DNA of 64,000 nt from Treponema sp. OMZ 787. GTDB lineage: Bacteria > Spirochaetota > Spirochaetia > Treponematales > Treponemataceae. Under the pieces are notes generated by a model, which worked only from the letters and a program-made list of their open reading frames with translations, made no database searches and was not told the DNA's origin. The DNA is taken from the NCBI RefSeq assembly GCF_024181225.1, contig NZ_CP051198.1, forward strand, positions 124,001-188,000. Direction: 5' to 3'. Of this stretch, positions 7,958-16,648 are shown piece by piece. The position numbers and the translations under genes were made by a program. Position 1 is the first letter of the stretch; every line of letters begins with the position of its first letter.

Positions 7958-9667
7958 ATGGAAAATCAAAATTTAAAAGAAACAGAAGATCTTTACCGGT
8001 GGGACGATACGCCGGACGATCTTTATTGCCCCTTTGTATGCGAAACCGACAATCCCGAATACAGTTTAGAAAAAACCGATGATGCCGTTGCGGTTTGTGC
8101 AAAAAACGTTTTTGGGATTCCGTCGTTATATCCTTGGCAGAGACTTGCAATAGCCAATATCTTGGATGCGGTTCATGCAGCCGAAGCCCGCATTGAAGCG
8201 GAACAAATTGAGCTTGAAGCTAAAAACGGAGAAGTCTCGGATTCGGACAAGGATACAAAAACAAAATTGTTTCAAAAAATTAATGCAAATACCGAAGAAG
8301 AAAAACTTACTGAGCTCTATGATGAAGACGGAATTATGAGGGGGAGGCAAATTATTCTCCTTCCGACAGGAGCCGGAAAATCTTTGTGCTTTCAAGTTCC
8401 TGCCCTCTTGTTGGATGGGCCTACCGTAATAATCTATCCCCTTTTAGCCCTTATGAGCGACCAGTTTAGGCGCATGGCAGAAGGCGGACTTGAACCCGTC
8501 ATCTTTAAGGGCGGTCAAACTAAAGAAGAAAGAGATGCCCAGCTTGCCCGGATGGAAGGAAGCGACGGAAAACCGCCTGCAAAACTCATAATTGCAAACC
8601 CCGAAGTCCTTTCAAGCGGGAATCTAATCGACAGGATTGCAGCCTGCAATGTGGTTCACTTGGCAATAGACGAGGCGCACTGCGTTACCGAATGGGGAGA
8701 CAGTTTTAGACCGGCCTATCTTGAGCTTACAAACATAATCAAAAAGCTTCACCCTTACGCCGTTTCAGCCTTTACCGCAACGGCGAGCCCGCCTGTCTTA
8801 CAGCGCATCGCCGAGATTCTTTTTGAAGGAAGAGCTCATTTGGTCCGAGGCGAATCGGACAGAACAAATATAATTTATTTTGTAAGGCATTGCAGGGTAA
8901 AAAATCCGGCCCTTCTTGAAGAGGTAAAAAAAAGAAAAAGGCCTATGGTTATTTTTTGCTCCAGCCGGAAAGGAACGGAGCAGACGGCCTCTTTTTTGCG
9001 CCTGCACTTAAACGACGAAAACATAAGGTTTTATCATGCAGGCCTTGAAAGAGAAGAAAAAGCCGAAACCGAAAAATGGTTCCATGCACATAAAAGCGGC
9101 ATACTAATATGTACTTGTGCATGGGGCATGGGAGTCGACAAAAAGGATGTTAAAACCGTAATCCACATGGATCCCTCTCCGACTGCGGAAGCCTATATTC
9201 AAGAAGCCGGAAGAGGCGGGCGTGACGGGAGCATTGCCGAGGCTGTTCTCCTCTGGTCGCCTGCCGATAAAAAGCGGATAGAGCTTTTGCCCGAAAAACA
9301 GCGTCTTAGGGCCGGGGTTCTTAAAGATTTTGCCGAAAGCGGAAAATGCCGAAGGGCAGTTCTATTAAAGGCTCTCGGCGAAACAAGGGCAGAGGCTTCT
9401 AACCCCGATGAAGAGGTAATCGCCTGTTCAGGCTGCGATATTTGCAGCAAGACGGCAGTTCAATATCCCGAAGACGAAAGGCTTTTTATAAGGTTCATAA
9501 AAGCAAACAAAAGAATTTTTACTCAAAATGAAGCTATCGATTTTTTTTCTTCGAAGAAGGAATTTTGGGAAGCAGGGGATGTAAAGCGTTTAAGCGAAGA
9601 GCTTATTAAAGAGGGGCTTATCAAAAAGTTGAAAAGCCCCCTTTGGTACGATAAGCTTACCGTTTGA
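7958..9667 (+). CDS. recQ: RecQ-type ATP-dependent DNA helicase
   Basis: Start ATG 7958 lies five bases after GAGAGG; a GTG six bases earlier overlaps that site and is rejected. The 569-residue protein shows RecQ helicase motifs in order: a YPWQRLAIANIL Q-like motif near 58, Walker A PTGAGKS at 136-142, AIDEAHCVTEWG (DEAH), AFTATASPPV, then the second RecA-like lobe with VIFCSSRKGTEQT, CAWGMGVDKKDVKTVIHMD and EAYIQEAGRGGRDG. A zinc-binding Cys cluster (KCRRAVL, CSGCDICS) follows. There is no HRDC domain. About 60 charged residues (roughly 72-130) separate the Q-like motif from Walker A, where typical RecQ proteins have only a few. It acts in recombination and repair. Confidence 0.88.
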   Translation: MENQNLKETEDLYRWDDTPDDLYCPFVCETDNPEYSLEKTDDAVAVCAKNVFGIPSLYPWQRLAIANILDAVHAAEARIEAEQIELEAKNGEVSDSDKDTKTKLFQKINANTEEEKLTELYDEDGIMRGRQIILLPTGAGKSLCFQVPALLLDGPTVIIYPLLALMSDQFRRMAEGGLEPVIFKGGQTKEERDAQLARMEGSDGKPPAKLIIANPEVLSSGNLIDRIAACNVVHLAIDEAHCVTEWGDSFRPAYLELTNIIKKLHPYAVSAFTATASPPVLQRIAEILFEGRAHLVRGESDRTNIIYFVRHCRVKNPALLEEVKKRKRPMVIFCSSRKGTEQTASFLRLHLNDENIRFYHAGLEREEKAETEKWFHAHKSGILICTCAWGMGVDKKDVKTVIHMDPSPTAEAYIQEAGRGGRDGSIAEAVLLWSPADKKRIELLPEKQRLRAGVLKDFAESGKCRRAVLLKALGETRAEASNPDEEVIACSGCDICSKTAVQYPEDERLFIRFIKANKRIFTQNEAIDFFSSKKEFWEAGDVKRLSEELIKEGLIKKLKSPLWYDKLTV

Positions 9668-9704
9668 TTTAAGGCTTAACTTAGGCCTGCTTTAAAAGCC
9701 GAGT

Positions 9705-10280
9705 TTAAAAACTTTCTTCCAAGCGGGCAAAGTAAGCCTTGGGATAAGCACAGGCCGGGCATTTTTCGGGAGCACTTTTGCTGACTACGATAAAACCGCA
9801 GTTTAAGCACTTCCATGTTGTCGGGCTTTCTTGCACCCACATGGAATTCTCCTCGATCCTTTTGATAAAGGCCTCATACCTTTCTGCATGGTACTTTTCG
9901 GCAACAGCGATACTGTCCATAACGGCAGCGATTAGGGGGAAGCCTTCTTCCCTTGCTGTCTTAGCAAACTCAGGATACATGTGCTGCCATTCGTGGTTTT
10001 CACCGGCCGCAGCCTGCTTTAGGTTTTCCAAGGTTGTGCCGACTATACCGGCAGGAGCCGTAGCCGAAACGGTAACATCTCCGCCTTCTAAAAAATTAAA
10101 GAGGCGCTTTGCGTGTTCCCTTTCCTGCTCCGCAGTTTCAATAAAGATTCTTGCAATTTGCACAAAACCTTCTTTTTCGGCTGCGCTTGCCCAAAATGTG
10201 TACTTGTTACGAGCCTGAGACTCCCCGATAAAGGCCGAAAGAATATTTTGTTCGGTCTTTGTTCCTTTTAATGATTGCAT
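9705..10280 (-). CDS. rbr: rubrerythrin
   Basis: Start ATG 10280 follows GGAGAAGAGT at the expected distance; an upstream in-frame start at 10334 has no such site. The 191-residue protein has a ferritin-like four-helix domain with iron-ligand Glu and His residues (SQARNKYTFWASAAEKEG, ETAEQEREHAKRLF, AEKYHAERYEAF) and a C-terminal rubredoxin-like knuckle, WKCLNCG then CPACAYP, with two CxxC pairs. It reduces peroxide to water using electrons from rubredoxin or NAD(P)H systems, as anaerobes do for oxidative stress. It is monocistronic; converging recQ ends 37 bases away. Confidence 0.93.
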   Translation of the reverse strand: MQSLKGTKTEQNILSAFIGESQARNKYTFWASAAEKEGFVQIARIFIETAEQEREHAKRLFNFLEGGDVTVSATAPAGIVGTTLENLKQAAAGENHEWQHMYPEFAKTAREEGFPLIAAVMDSIAVAEKYHAERYEAFIKRIEENSMWVQESPTTWKCLNCGFIVVSKSAPEKCPACAYPKAYFARLEESF

Positions 10281-10412
10281 ACTCTTCTCCTTTAGGCTCC
10301 ATGTTTTAAAAAGAGGCACAGAGCAAAAACTCATTTTTTAAAGCAAGAAGCCTTTTGCTTAGTATAAACCTATTTTTAAAATAATAAAAGGGGGCGAGGA
10401 AAATAAAAAAAT

Positions 10413-11786
10413 TTAATAATTTAAGACTTCAATTATGTAATCAAGTCTGGCTTTTAGACTGTTTAATTGCGAAAGCCGATAATCAAGATTTTGAATTTTA
10501 AAATCAATCTCGGTTATATATCCTTGTTTTAGTAAAACTTCCGAAGAGGTCACGCGATTTTGTATATCTTGTTTGTTTTTTTCTGCTAAAATGCATATTT
10601 TATTTAAGATGTTTAAATTTATTTCATGAACTTCTTTTTTATTTTGATGATTGATATTAAGAGCTTCTATTTCTAACTTATTTAAATTAAGTAATTCTTT
10701 GGCTGTCTTATCTATATCATAGGCTTCATCAAGGGGAGACAGCGGAATATTTATTCCAATGGCAAAATTAAAAAGCCAGTTTTTATCTGCCTTCCAGTAA
10801 TTTTGAATAGTATCATTAAATTTAACGCCTCCCTTTGATTTGGAAGCAGGATCAACCGTAAATGAAAATATAAATGACGGCAGCCTATTAAGCTGTTCTT
10901 TCAATGTATAATATTGATTTATTTTTAACTGTTTTTGTTTAAGCTCTAATTCTATTTCTTCATTTATATACTCATAAGAAATGTAGTTTTCAAGTTTTTT
11001 TATCCAAGGTTCAATTTTCTCCGGTATCGTATCATCGCTCACTCCCGTTAAATTTAAACTATGAAGCATTTGAAGGTATCTTCTTTTTGAATTTAAAAGA
11101 TTTAATTGATTATTATATCTTCTTGTATTCTTTTCTGAAAGTTCAAGTGTAGAAAGTTTTCCTTGCTTCCATAAAGCTTCATCATTTAAACCTAGTTGTA
11201 AATCTATTTGCAGTTTTTCTTCTTCAATTTCAAGAGTCTTTTTTTGGAGCCAATAAGAAACAGCAATATATACGGCCTCTGCTATTATTTTTTGTTTTAT
11301 CCGTTTTAATTCTAAATCGGCAAAATTAATACTATATTTGCCCAAATAAATCTCATATTCGGAATAAGGTTTTAAAATACCGGGAGCAAAAAAGTAAAGC
11401 GGCATTAAAAATTGACTCTTAGCAGAAGAACTGTATTCGTTTTTTGCTCCTTGTATTTTAGCTAAGGCAAAAGTATTACTGATATTAAAATTTAATCCCA
11501 TCCCCATCGGCAAGGTTTGTTTTAAATTAAGATCTGTTGTAAAAGCATGTATTTGATCACGGCTTTTAACTTCCATATTTCCAATATAATTTAAATCTAA
11601 TGATAGTTTAGGAATCCATCTATATTGTGTTTTTTGTGCCGCTATTTTTTTTATATTATACTTACTAAGAGCCTTTTGATACTCATTGCTGTTTGTTAAA
11701 ACTATGTCAATAAAGTCTTCATATTCAATTGCATATAGTGAAGATACCATACAACATATAAATATAAAAAAAACTTTTTTTACCAT
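10413..11786 (-). CDS. TolC-like outer-membrane efflux protein of the secretion operon
   Basis: Start ATG 11786 overlaps the end of the adaptor gene by seven bases, so translation is probably coupled. A signal peptide (MVKKVFFIFICCMVSSLYA) precedes 440 residues that are largely helical with long charged heptad-like stretches, such as EEEKLQIDLQLGLNDEALWKQ and LEIEALNINHQNKKEVHEI. An N-terminal YEDFIDIVLTNSNEYQKA and a C-terminal QGYITEIDFKIQNLDYRLSQL match the two-repeat layout of TolC/OEP proteins. It would form the outer-membrane exit duct for the C39 ABC transporter and HlyD adaptor encoded just upstream. No terminator is evident after it. Confidence 0.78.
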   Translation of the reverse strand: MVKKVFFIFICCMVSSLYAIEYEDFIDIVLTNSNEYQKALSKYNIKKIAAQKTQYRWIPKLSLDLNYIGNMEVKSRDQIHAFTTDLNLKQTLPMGMGLNFNISNTFALAKIQGAKNEYSSSAKSQFLMPLYFFAPGILKPYSEYEIYLGKYSINFADLELKRIKQKIIAEAVYIAVSYWLQKKTLEIEEEKLQIDLQLGLNDEALWKQGKLSTLELSEKNTRRYNNQLNLLNSKRRYLQMLHSLNLTGVSDDTIPEKIEPWIKKLENYISYEYINEEIELELKQKQLKINQYYTLKEQLNRLPSFIFSFTVDPASKSKGGVKFNDTIQNYWKADKNWLFNFAIGINIPLSPLDEAYDIDKTAKELLNLNKLEIEALNINHQNKKEVHEINLNILNKICILAEKNKQDIQNRVTSSEVLLKQGYITEIDFKIQNLDYRLSQLNSLKARLDYIIEVLNY

Positions 11787-12487
11787 ACAAGATCCATTGT
11801 TTTTAAAAAATGCCATAGAATACTTTGTTCTTTTAAAATAATGCGTGCATCAATTTCAAAACCGGGTTTTACACGATATTCTTTTTTTTCTTTATCAACT
11901 AATATATTTTTATTGAGATTACCTGTAACGGCAAAATAAACCGAACCGTCACGATCTATAAATGAATCGGGCTCTATATTGATAACCTCACCTGTAAGCC
12001 CGCCGAATTCATGATAGGGGAATGCAGTAAACCGGTATTTTATTTTCATGTTTTCGGTTATTTTACCTGCATCTTTTGCAGGTACACGAATTTCAATTTT
12101 ATAATTATCCGTTGCATCAGGAACAATGTTAAGAATCGACTGTCCTGCATTAATATAATCTCCTTTATTTAAAGAAGATATTTCTTGCACATAACCCGAT
12201 ATGGGCGATATAATGCAAGTATTTTTTAAAGAAAGATCAGCATCTTTTAGTTGACTATATACTCTTTCCTTTTCTATTAAAAGTGCATCCAATTCCGAAA
12301 GAAGGGAATTGATAAATTTATTTTTGTAGGTAGTCAAATCTAATTCAGCCATATCCGATTGATACTTTAATTCTCTTAAGCGTGCAGGTTGAACTGCTGT
12401 TGCGGGCAGTTCAAGTGCTTCAAGCCATAATTTTTTTACCATGTTATAACGCTTTGTTAAAATCTCTTTTTCATTTGTGTAAACCAT
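11780..12487 (-). CDS. HlyD-type adaptor, C-terminal part (downstream of frameshift)
   Basis: This frame carries most of a membrane-fusion protein: a coiled-coil hairpin (roughly residues 1-85), then a lipoyl-like half IISPISGYVQEISSLNKGDYINAGQSILNIVP and the beta-barrel region IEIRVPAKDAGKITENMKIKYRFTAFPY. In the same frame the sequence stays open upstream of its first ATG (STYARFMVYTNEKE), so 12487 is not a natural start. It joins the N-terminal part at 12553-12930 if one base is added in the A6 run at 12574-12579. The intact protein would be about 380 residues and bridge the ABC transporter and the TolC-like duct. Confidence 0.7.
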   Translation of the reverse strand: MVYTNEKEILTKRYNMVKKLWLEALELPATAVQPARLRELKYQSDMAELDLTTYKNKFINSLLSELDALLIEKERVYSQLKDADLSLKNTCIISPISGYVQEISSLNKGDYINAGQSILNIVPDATDNYKIEIRVPAKDAGKITENMKIKYRFTAFPYHEFGGLTGEVINIEPDSFIDRDGSVYFAVTGNLNKNILVDKEKKEYRVKPGFEIDARIILKEQSILWHFLKTMDLVW

Positions 12488-12552
12488 AAAGCGTGCATAG
12501 GTTGAACTATCTTTTTTAGAAATTACATTTTTATCGGTATTATAACTTTTAA

Positions 12553-12930
12553 TTAAATTTTTAACTCCTTCAATTTTTTATTCACTTCATCATAGTAGGC
12601 TTGGAGAGCTTCTTTTCTTGCCGAATAAATACCTGCATCAATTTTTAAAAGCTGCGAGCCTTTTTCTATCTTTTGTCCCGGCACATAATTTATTTGTACA
12701 ATCTCACCTGCAACTATATTTTTTACCAATGATATATTTTGTACGGGCCGTACCTGACCTTTTGCATATACTACTTCTTCCATTTTTCCGAATGTACAGT
12801 ATAAAAGTGTAAAAAGCATTAGACTGCCGATTATATAAATAAAAACAGTTAAAACGGCCGGCGGTTTTTGTAAAAATATTTCATGTTTATAACGTAAATC
12901 TTTAAGATGTATAAGACGTATTGGTTTCAT
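12553..12930 (-). CDS. HlyD-type adaptor, N-terminal part (truncated by frameshift)
   Basis: This part has a short cytosolic N-terminus, one membrane helix (VLTVFIYIIGSLMLFTLLYC) and the first lipoyl half VYAKGQVRPVQNISLVKNIVAGEIVQINYVPGQKIEKGSQLLKID, then the start of the coiled coil. Start ATG 12930 is 15 bases past the end of the ABC transporter gene. It ends early at KKLKELKI-stop. A one-base longer A run (A7 in place of A6 at 12574-12579, coding strand) would continue as NKKIEGVKNLIKSYN into the downstream frame. It may be a true mutation, a slippage site or a sequencing error. Confidence 0.7.
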   Translation of the reverse strand: MKPIRLIHLKDLRYKHEIFLQKPPAVLTVFIYIIGSLMLFTLLYCTFGKMEEVVYAKGQVRPVQNISLVKNIVAGEIVQINYVPGQKIEKGSQLLKIDAGIYSARKEALQAYYDEVNKKLKELKI

Positions 12931-12945
12931 AGTCAAAAATAAAAG

Positions 12946-15093
12946 TTAGATATCCGTATTTTGAGCATTCCAAAGATCGGTATATATTCCGTTTTTTAAA
13001 ATAAGCTCTTTGTGTGTTCCTTCTTCTTTTATTTTACCTCCATCAAATACAAAAATTTTATCGCAATTTATAATTGTCGAAAGTCTGTGAGCAACAATAA
13101 TTGTTGTTTTATTTTCAATTATTTCTTCGATTGTACTCATTATAGCTTTTTCGGTAATAGCATCTAAACTTGCAGTTGCTTCATCAAGTATCAATATTTT
13201 AGGGTCTCTAAGTAAAATGCGGGCTAAGGCTATACGCTGCCTTTCACCGCCCGAAAGAGTTGCACCCCGCTCTCCTATAATTGTTTCGTAACGATCGGGC
13301 AGCTTGTTTATAAAAGCATCGGAGCGGGAAGCTTTTGCTGCATAGTATAAAGCTTTTTCCGGTAAAAATCCGTTTCCCCATAAAATATTTTCTCGAATAG
13401 AACCTGAAAATAACAGAACTTCTTGCGGCACATAACCTATAAGTTTACGGTATGATTCGGTTTCCAAGTCTTTTATATTTAAACCGTCAATAAGAATTTC
13501 CCCGCTTTGAAAATTATAAAATTTCATAAGCAGTTTTACAAGCGTTGTTTTGCCTGAACCGGATGCTCCTACAAAAGCAATTTTCATTCCGGGTTTGATA
13601 TTTAAATTAATATTTTCCAGTGTGTTGCCATGTAAACCGTATGCAAAACATAAGTTTTTAATTTCGATAGAACCTTCTATATTTTCTATTTTAGTTTTTC
13701 CCGAGTAGGTTGTTTTTTCGATAGGCATATCAAGTATTTCGGAAAGACGGTTTGCTGCAACAAAGGCTTCCTGTAATGTAGGCTGTAAGGTTAATAAACG
13801 TCCCAATGGACCTAAAAAATATCCCGACAAAATAGAAAAAGCTATCAATTGTCCGAGGCTCATTGTTCCGTTTAATATTTTAAAACTGCCTACCCAATAA
13901 ACACCTAAAGTTCCAAGCTGAGAAAGAGCCATCTGTACGGCATTTTCTATATTTGCAAGAGTACCTATTTCAATTCCCTTATTTACGGAATCTACCATTT
14001 TTACCTCTGTCCGCTCAAATGCAAGGTCTTCACTTGAAAGAGCTTTCACCGTTCCTATTCCGTTTATGGACTCTACCATACCCGAATATTTTTCGGCATC
14101 TATCACGGCTTTTTCTTTTATCATTCGCCTATAGGGACTTACAAAAAAACATATTACAACGGCAGAAATAATAACCGGAATAATGGCAATCAGCATGAGT
14201 ATACCGCCTGAGGCACATAAAAAAGCTCCGCCTACAGCAAGCATTAGGGAGTCCAAAATAATATTCATTCCTGTAGAAGATAGAACCTGTCTTATAGTAT
14301 TTACATCATGAATACGGGAAAGCACCTCTCCTGTTTTGCGTGTAGTAAAAAAATCCATCGGAAGATGAAGAACATGGTCAAAGTATTCAAAACTTAAAGC
14401 AGCTTCCATCTTACTGCTCATATGAAGCATAAGTTGATTACGCGAAATATTTAACAGCGTTTGAAAAATAATTACAACAAGGTATCCTAAAGAAACCAAG
14501 TTAAGCGTTATTTTTGTACCTGAATATAAAACTTCATCAACCAAAAACCGAAAATAAAAAGCAACGATTATACCTAAAAAACTTAAGAGTATACTTGCCG
14601 TAAGAACTTCGCCTACTATTTTTTTATGGGGCTTTAAAAGATAAAAAAAACGGGTTAAAATACTGCCTGAATCTTTATTTAATTTAAATTTTTCTTGAGG
14701 AGTTAAAACAAAAAAGACACCGGTCCACTCTTTTTTAAATTCACTTATAGGTATTTTCAAAAGCCCTGAAGCAGGGTCTCCTATAATTACGTTATCTTTT
14801 TTAATTTTAAAAATTACAACATAATGCTCTGAATCATTTCTTTTTAAATGAGTAATTATGGGGAAGACGATGTCCTCGGAAAATTCTTTTTCGGGACTTA
14901 AAGCTCCCTGACATGAAAACCCTAATTCTTCTGCACCGCGGACAATTCCGTATCCTGATGTACCGCCTTTATCGGTACCTGCTATTTTGCGTATATAAGA
15001 AATAGGGATTCTCTTCCCGTAATATTTGCAAACGGAAGCAAGGCAAGCAGGCCCGCAGTCTTGACTGTCATGCTGCATATTCCATAGGATCAT
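12946..15093 (-). CDS. peptidase-containing ABC transporter (C39 bacteriocin type)
   Basis: The preferred start is the ATG at 15093 (MILWNMQHDSQDCGPACL), giving 715 residues; the gene overlaps the M23-like gene by 26 bases. Residues 1-130 are a C39 protease with QHDSQDCGPACLA (Cys13), HYVVIFKI (His90) and GDPASG (Asp106), which cuts after double-glycine leaders. Six membrane helices follow (about 160-420), then an ATPase: VGASGSGKTTLVKLL (Walker A), LSGGERQRIALARILL (signature), LILDEATASLD (Walker B) and IVAHRLSTI. It should cleave and export the double-glycine-leader proteins encoded upstream, with the HlyD and TolC-like proteins downstream completing the channel. Confidence 0.92.
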   Translation of the reverse strand: MILWNMQHDSQDCGPACLASVCKYYGKRIPISYIRKIAGTDKGGTSGYGIVRGAEELGFSCQGALSPEKEFSEDIVFPIITHLKRNDSEHYVVIFKIKKDNVIIGDPASGLLKIPISEFKKEWTGVFFVLTPQEKFKLNKDSGSILTRFFYLLKPHKKIVGEVLTASILLSFLGIIVAFYFRFLVDEVLYSGTKITLNLVSLGYLVVIIFQTLLNISRNQLMLHMSSKMEAALSFEYFDHVLHLPMDFFTTRKTGEVLSRIHDVNTIRQVLSSTGMNIILDSLMLAVGGAFLCASGGILMLIAIIPVIISAVVICFFVSPYRRMIKEKAVIDAEKYSGMVESINGIGTVKALSSEDLAFERTEVKMVDSVNKGIEIGTLANIENAVQMALSQLGTLGVYWVGSFKILNGTMSLGQLIAFSILSGYFLGPLGRLLTLQPTLQEAFVAANRLSEILDMPIEKTTYSGKTKIENIEGSIEIKNLCFAYGLHGNTLENINLNIKPGMKIAFVGASGSGKTTLVKLLMKFYNFQSGEILIDGLNIKDLETESYRKLIGYVPQEVLLFSGSIRENILWGNGFLPEKALYYAAKASRSDAFINKLPDRYETIIGERGATLSGGERQRIALARILLRDPKILILDEATASLDAITEKAIMSTIEEIIENKTTIIVAHRLSTIINCDKIFVFDGGKIKEEGTHKELILKNGIYTDLWNAQNTDI

Positions 15094-15457
15094 CTCTATT
15101 ACTATCTTTATATACCGAGACATGCAAATGTTTGCTTTTTGTGCCGGAGCTGCCCATTATGCCTATTTCGTCTTCCTTATTCACCATCTGTCCTTTCTTT
15201 ACATTTATTTTATCCAAGTGAGCATATCTTACAAGTACTCCGTTTTTTTGATCTTTTACAAGAATATAATTTCCATAGCCGTCTTTATTGCTATCTTTAG
15301 CATAACCTACCTCAACAACAATTCCTCCTTTTATCGAATAAACTCCATCAAGATTTTTGCGTACAATCTTTCGGCCCTGATCATCAAGCATTTCTCCGCC
15401 AAAAATATTTTTAAGTTCAGACATACTAAGCTTTCTGTATAAGCCCTTCTTTTTCAT
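15068..15457 (-). CDS. double-glycine-leader protein with degenerate M23/LytM domain, 129 aa
   Basis: Residues 10-21, LSMSELKNIFGG, match the consensus double-glycine leader at -12, -11, -8, -7, -4, -2 and -1, so the C39 transporter encoded next should cut before Glu22. The mature 108 residues form a short LytM-like domain: GGIVVEVGY, YGNYILV, YAHLDKINVKKGQMV (His80) and KHLHVSVY (His110, His112). The usual first zinc ligands, H-x3-D before the first strand, are absent, so hydrolase activity is doubtful. A good ribosome-binding site (GGAGGG) precedes ATG 15457. It lies 15 bases after the A-type lipoprotein gene and overlaps the transporter gene, so all are one transcript. Confidence 0.8.
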   Translation of the reverse strand: MKKKGLYRKLSMSELKNIFGGEMLDDQGRKIVRKNLDGVYSIKGGIVVEVGYAKDSNKDGYGNYILVKDQKNGVLVRYAHLDKINVKKGQMVNKEDEIGIMGSSGTKSKHLHVSVYKDSNRDDPMEYAA

Positions 15458-15472
15458 ACTTTCCCTCCATAA

Positions 15473-16648
15473 TTAATAATAATAATATACACTTTCATCT
15501 GACATTTCAAACATAAAACCGCTTCCACTTAGTAACCGAAAATTATATTTATATCTACCCATTTTAGTACCATACCATGTAGGAGATCCAAAACCTTCAA
15601 AAACTTTATATTTTCTTTGAAAACAATGCATTAATATATATGTATCTTCATCAGTAGGATAAACCCTTAAATATATAACTTTGCCATTATAGTTCCAGAC
15701 AGTAATCTTTTCATCCGTACTTTCAACACCGTCTAGTCTATACTTGAACTCGGCATCCAAAACTTCATCAAACAGATATGACTTTGGTTCAAAAAATACC
15801 TTTTTATAAATGATACCATGGCTGTCAAGTTTTGTTTTTACCGTTTCCATATCATCTTTTATGTGGAGTCCATAAAAATATAAATCTCCAAGTTCCAATA
15901 TATCATCGGATTTTCGATCGGCTTCTTCAAAATAAGTTTTATACCCGTCTCTGGTCATTATAATGGTTGTCGCCTCTGTCGGATAGTATACCTCGCTTCG
16001 ATAAATAACATTATTTTCCTTTGTGTATGAATCATAATCCGGCGTTTCATAATATGTATAGCCTTTCCCGCTTGACTTTTTTAAATCGAGTGCATCAAAG
16101 GCAACTCTTTTTGAATCGGGAAGATAAAATTTATAAAATCCCAGATCGTAAGCAAAAAACTTGATAAATCTTATTATTTTGTCATCTTTAAAGATTATAT
16201 AAAAATCATTACTTGAGTCTTTCCCTAAGGTTTTATAATCAGGAATGTAAGCCTTACAGCCCATCTCTTGTAAGCTTTTAGGCATCATTGCTGTAGGATA
16301 TAAACCGTTAACTCCGAACTCTTTTAATTTGGCTAATGCCTGTTCATAGGTGTCATTTATATTTAAGTTATAAAATAATAAACTTCCCTTTGCCATATAG
16401 TGCTTTTCATCGGAAAGATATCTAAGCCCCTCTTTTTCGGCCTCTTTATTAGAATCTTCGGCTACAACCTCTTTTTCTTTTTCCGTTTTTTCTTCTTTTG
16501 CCTGAGTTTCTTTAGACTGAGACTCTGTTTTTGTAGATGTTTCAACTTTTGCTTCAACAGGCTTCTGTTCTTTAGCCTCTTTAGAACACGAGAATAAAAG
16601 AACCGCTAATATTAAGATAAAAATAAGTTTTAATTTGTCTTTTTTCAC
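15473..16648 (-). CDS. A-type lipoprotein 1 of the secretion island, 391 aa
   Basis: GTG 16648 lies five bases after GGAGG and starts a lipoprotein signal, KKDKLKLIFILILAVLLFSC, with the lipid-modified Cys at 21. A Glu/Lys-rich tether leads to a domain built from two similar halves: SLLFYNLNINDTYEQALAKL and DLYFYGLHIKDDMETVKTKL, spacing about 170 residues. The repeat recalls small two-copy inhibitor folds such as BLIP, but this is only a resemblance. Its first 140 residues are identical or nearly so to A2; the remainder differs in patches. It has its own promoter at 16669-16698 and heads the transcript that runs through the M23-like protein and the transporter. Candidate periplasmic immunity or accessory protein. 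Confidence 0.72.
   Translation of the reverse strand: MKKDKLKLIFILILAVLLFSCSKEAKEQKPVEAKVETSTKTESQSKETQAKEEKTEKEKEVVAEDSNKEAEKEGLRYLSDEKHYMAKGSLLFYNLNINDTYEQALAKLKEFGVNGLYPTAMMPKSLQEMGCKAYIPDYKTLGKDSSNDFYIIFKDDKIIRFIKFFAYDLGFYKFYLPDSKRVAFDALDLKKSSGKGYTYYETPDYDSYTKENNVIYRSEVYYPTEATTIIMTRDGYKTYFEEADRKSDDILELGDLYFYGLHIKDDMETVKTKLDSHGIIYKKVFFEPKSYLFDEVLDAEFKYRLDGVESTDEKITVWNYNGKVIYLRVYPTDEDTYILMHCFQRKYKVFEGFGSPTWYGTKMGRYKYNFRLLSGSGFMFEMSDESVYYYY

Noticed and set aside
9778-10218. 146-codon plus-strand frame opposite rubrerythrin
   Set aside because: It has no known motif, while the minus strand encodes a complete rubrerythrin.
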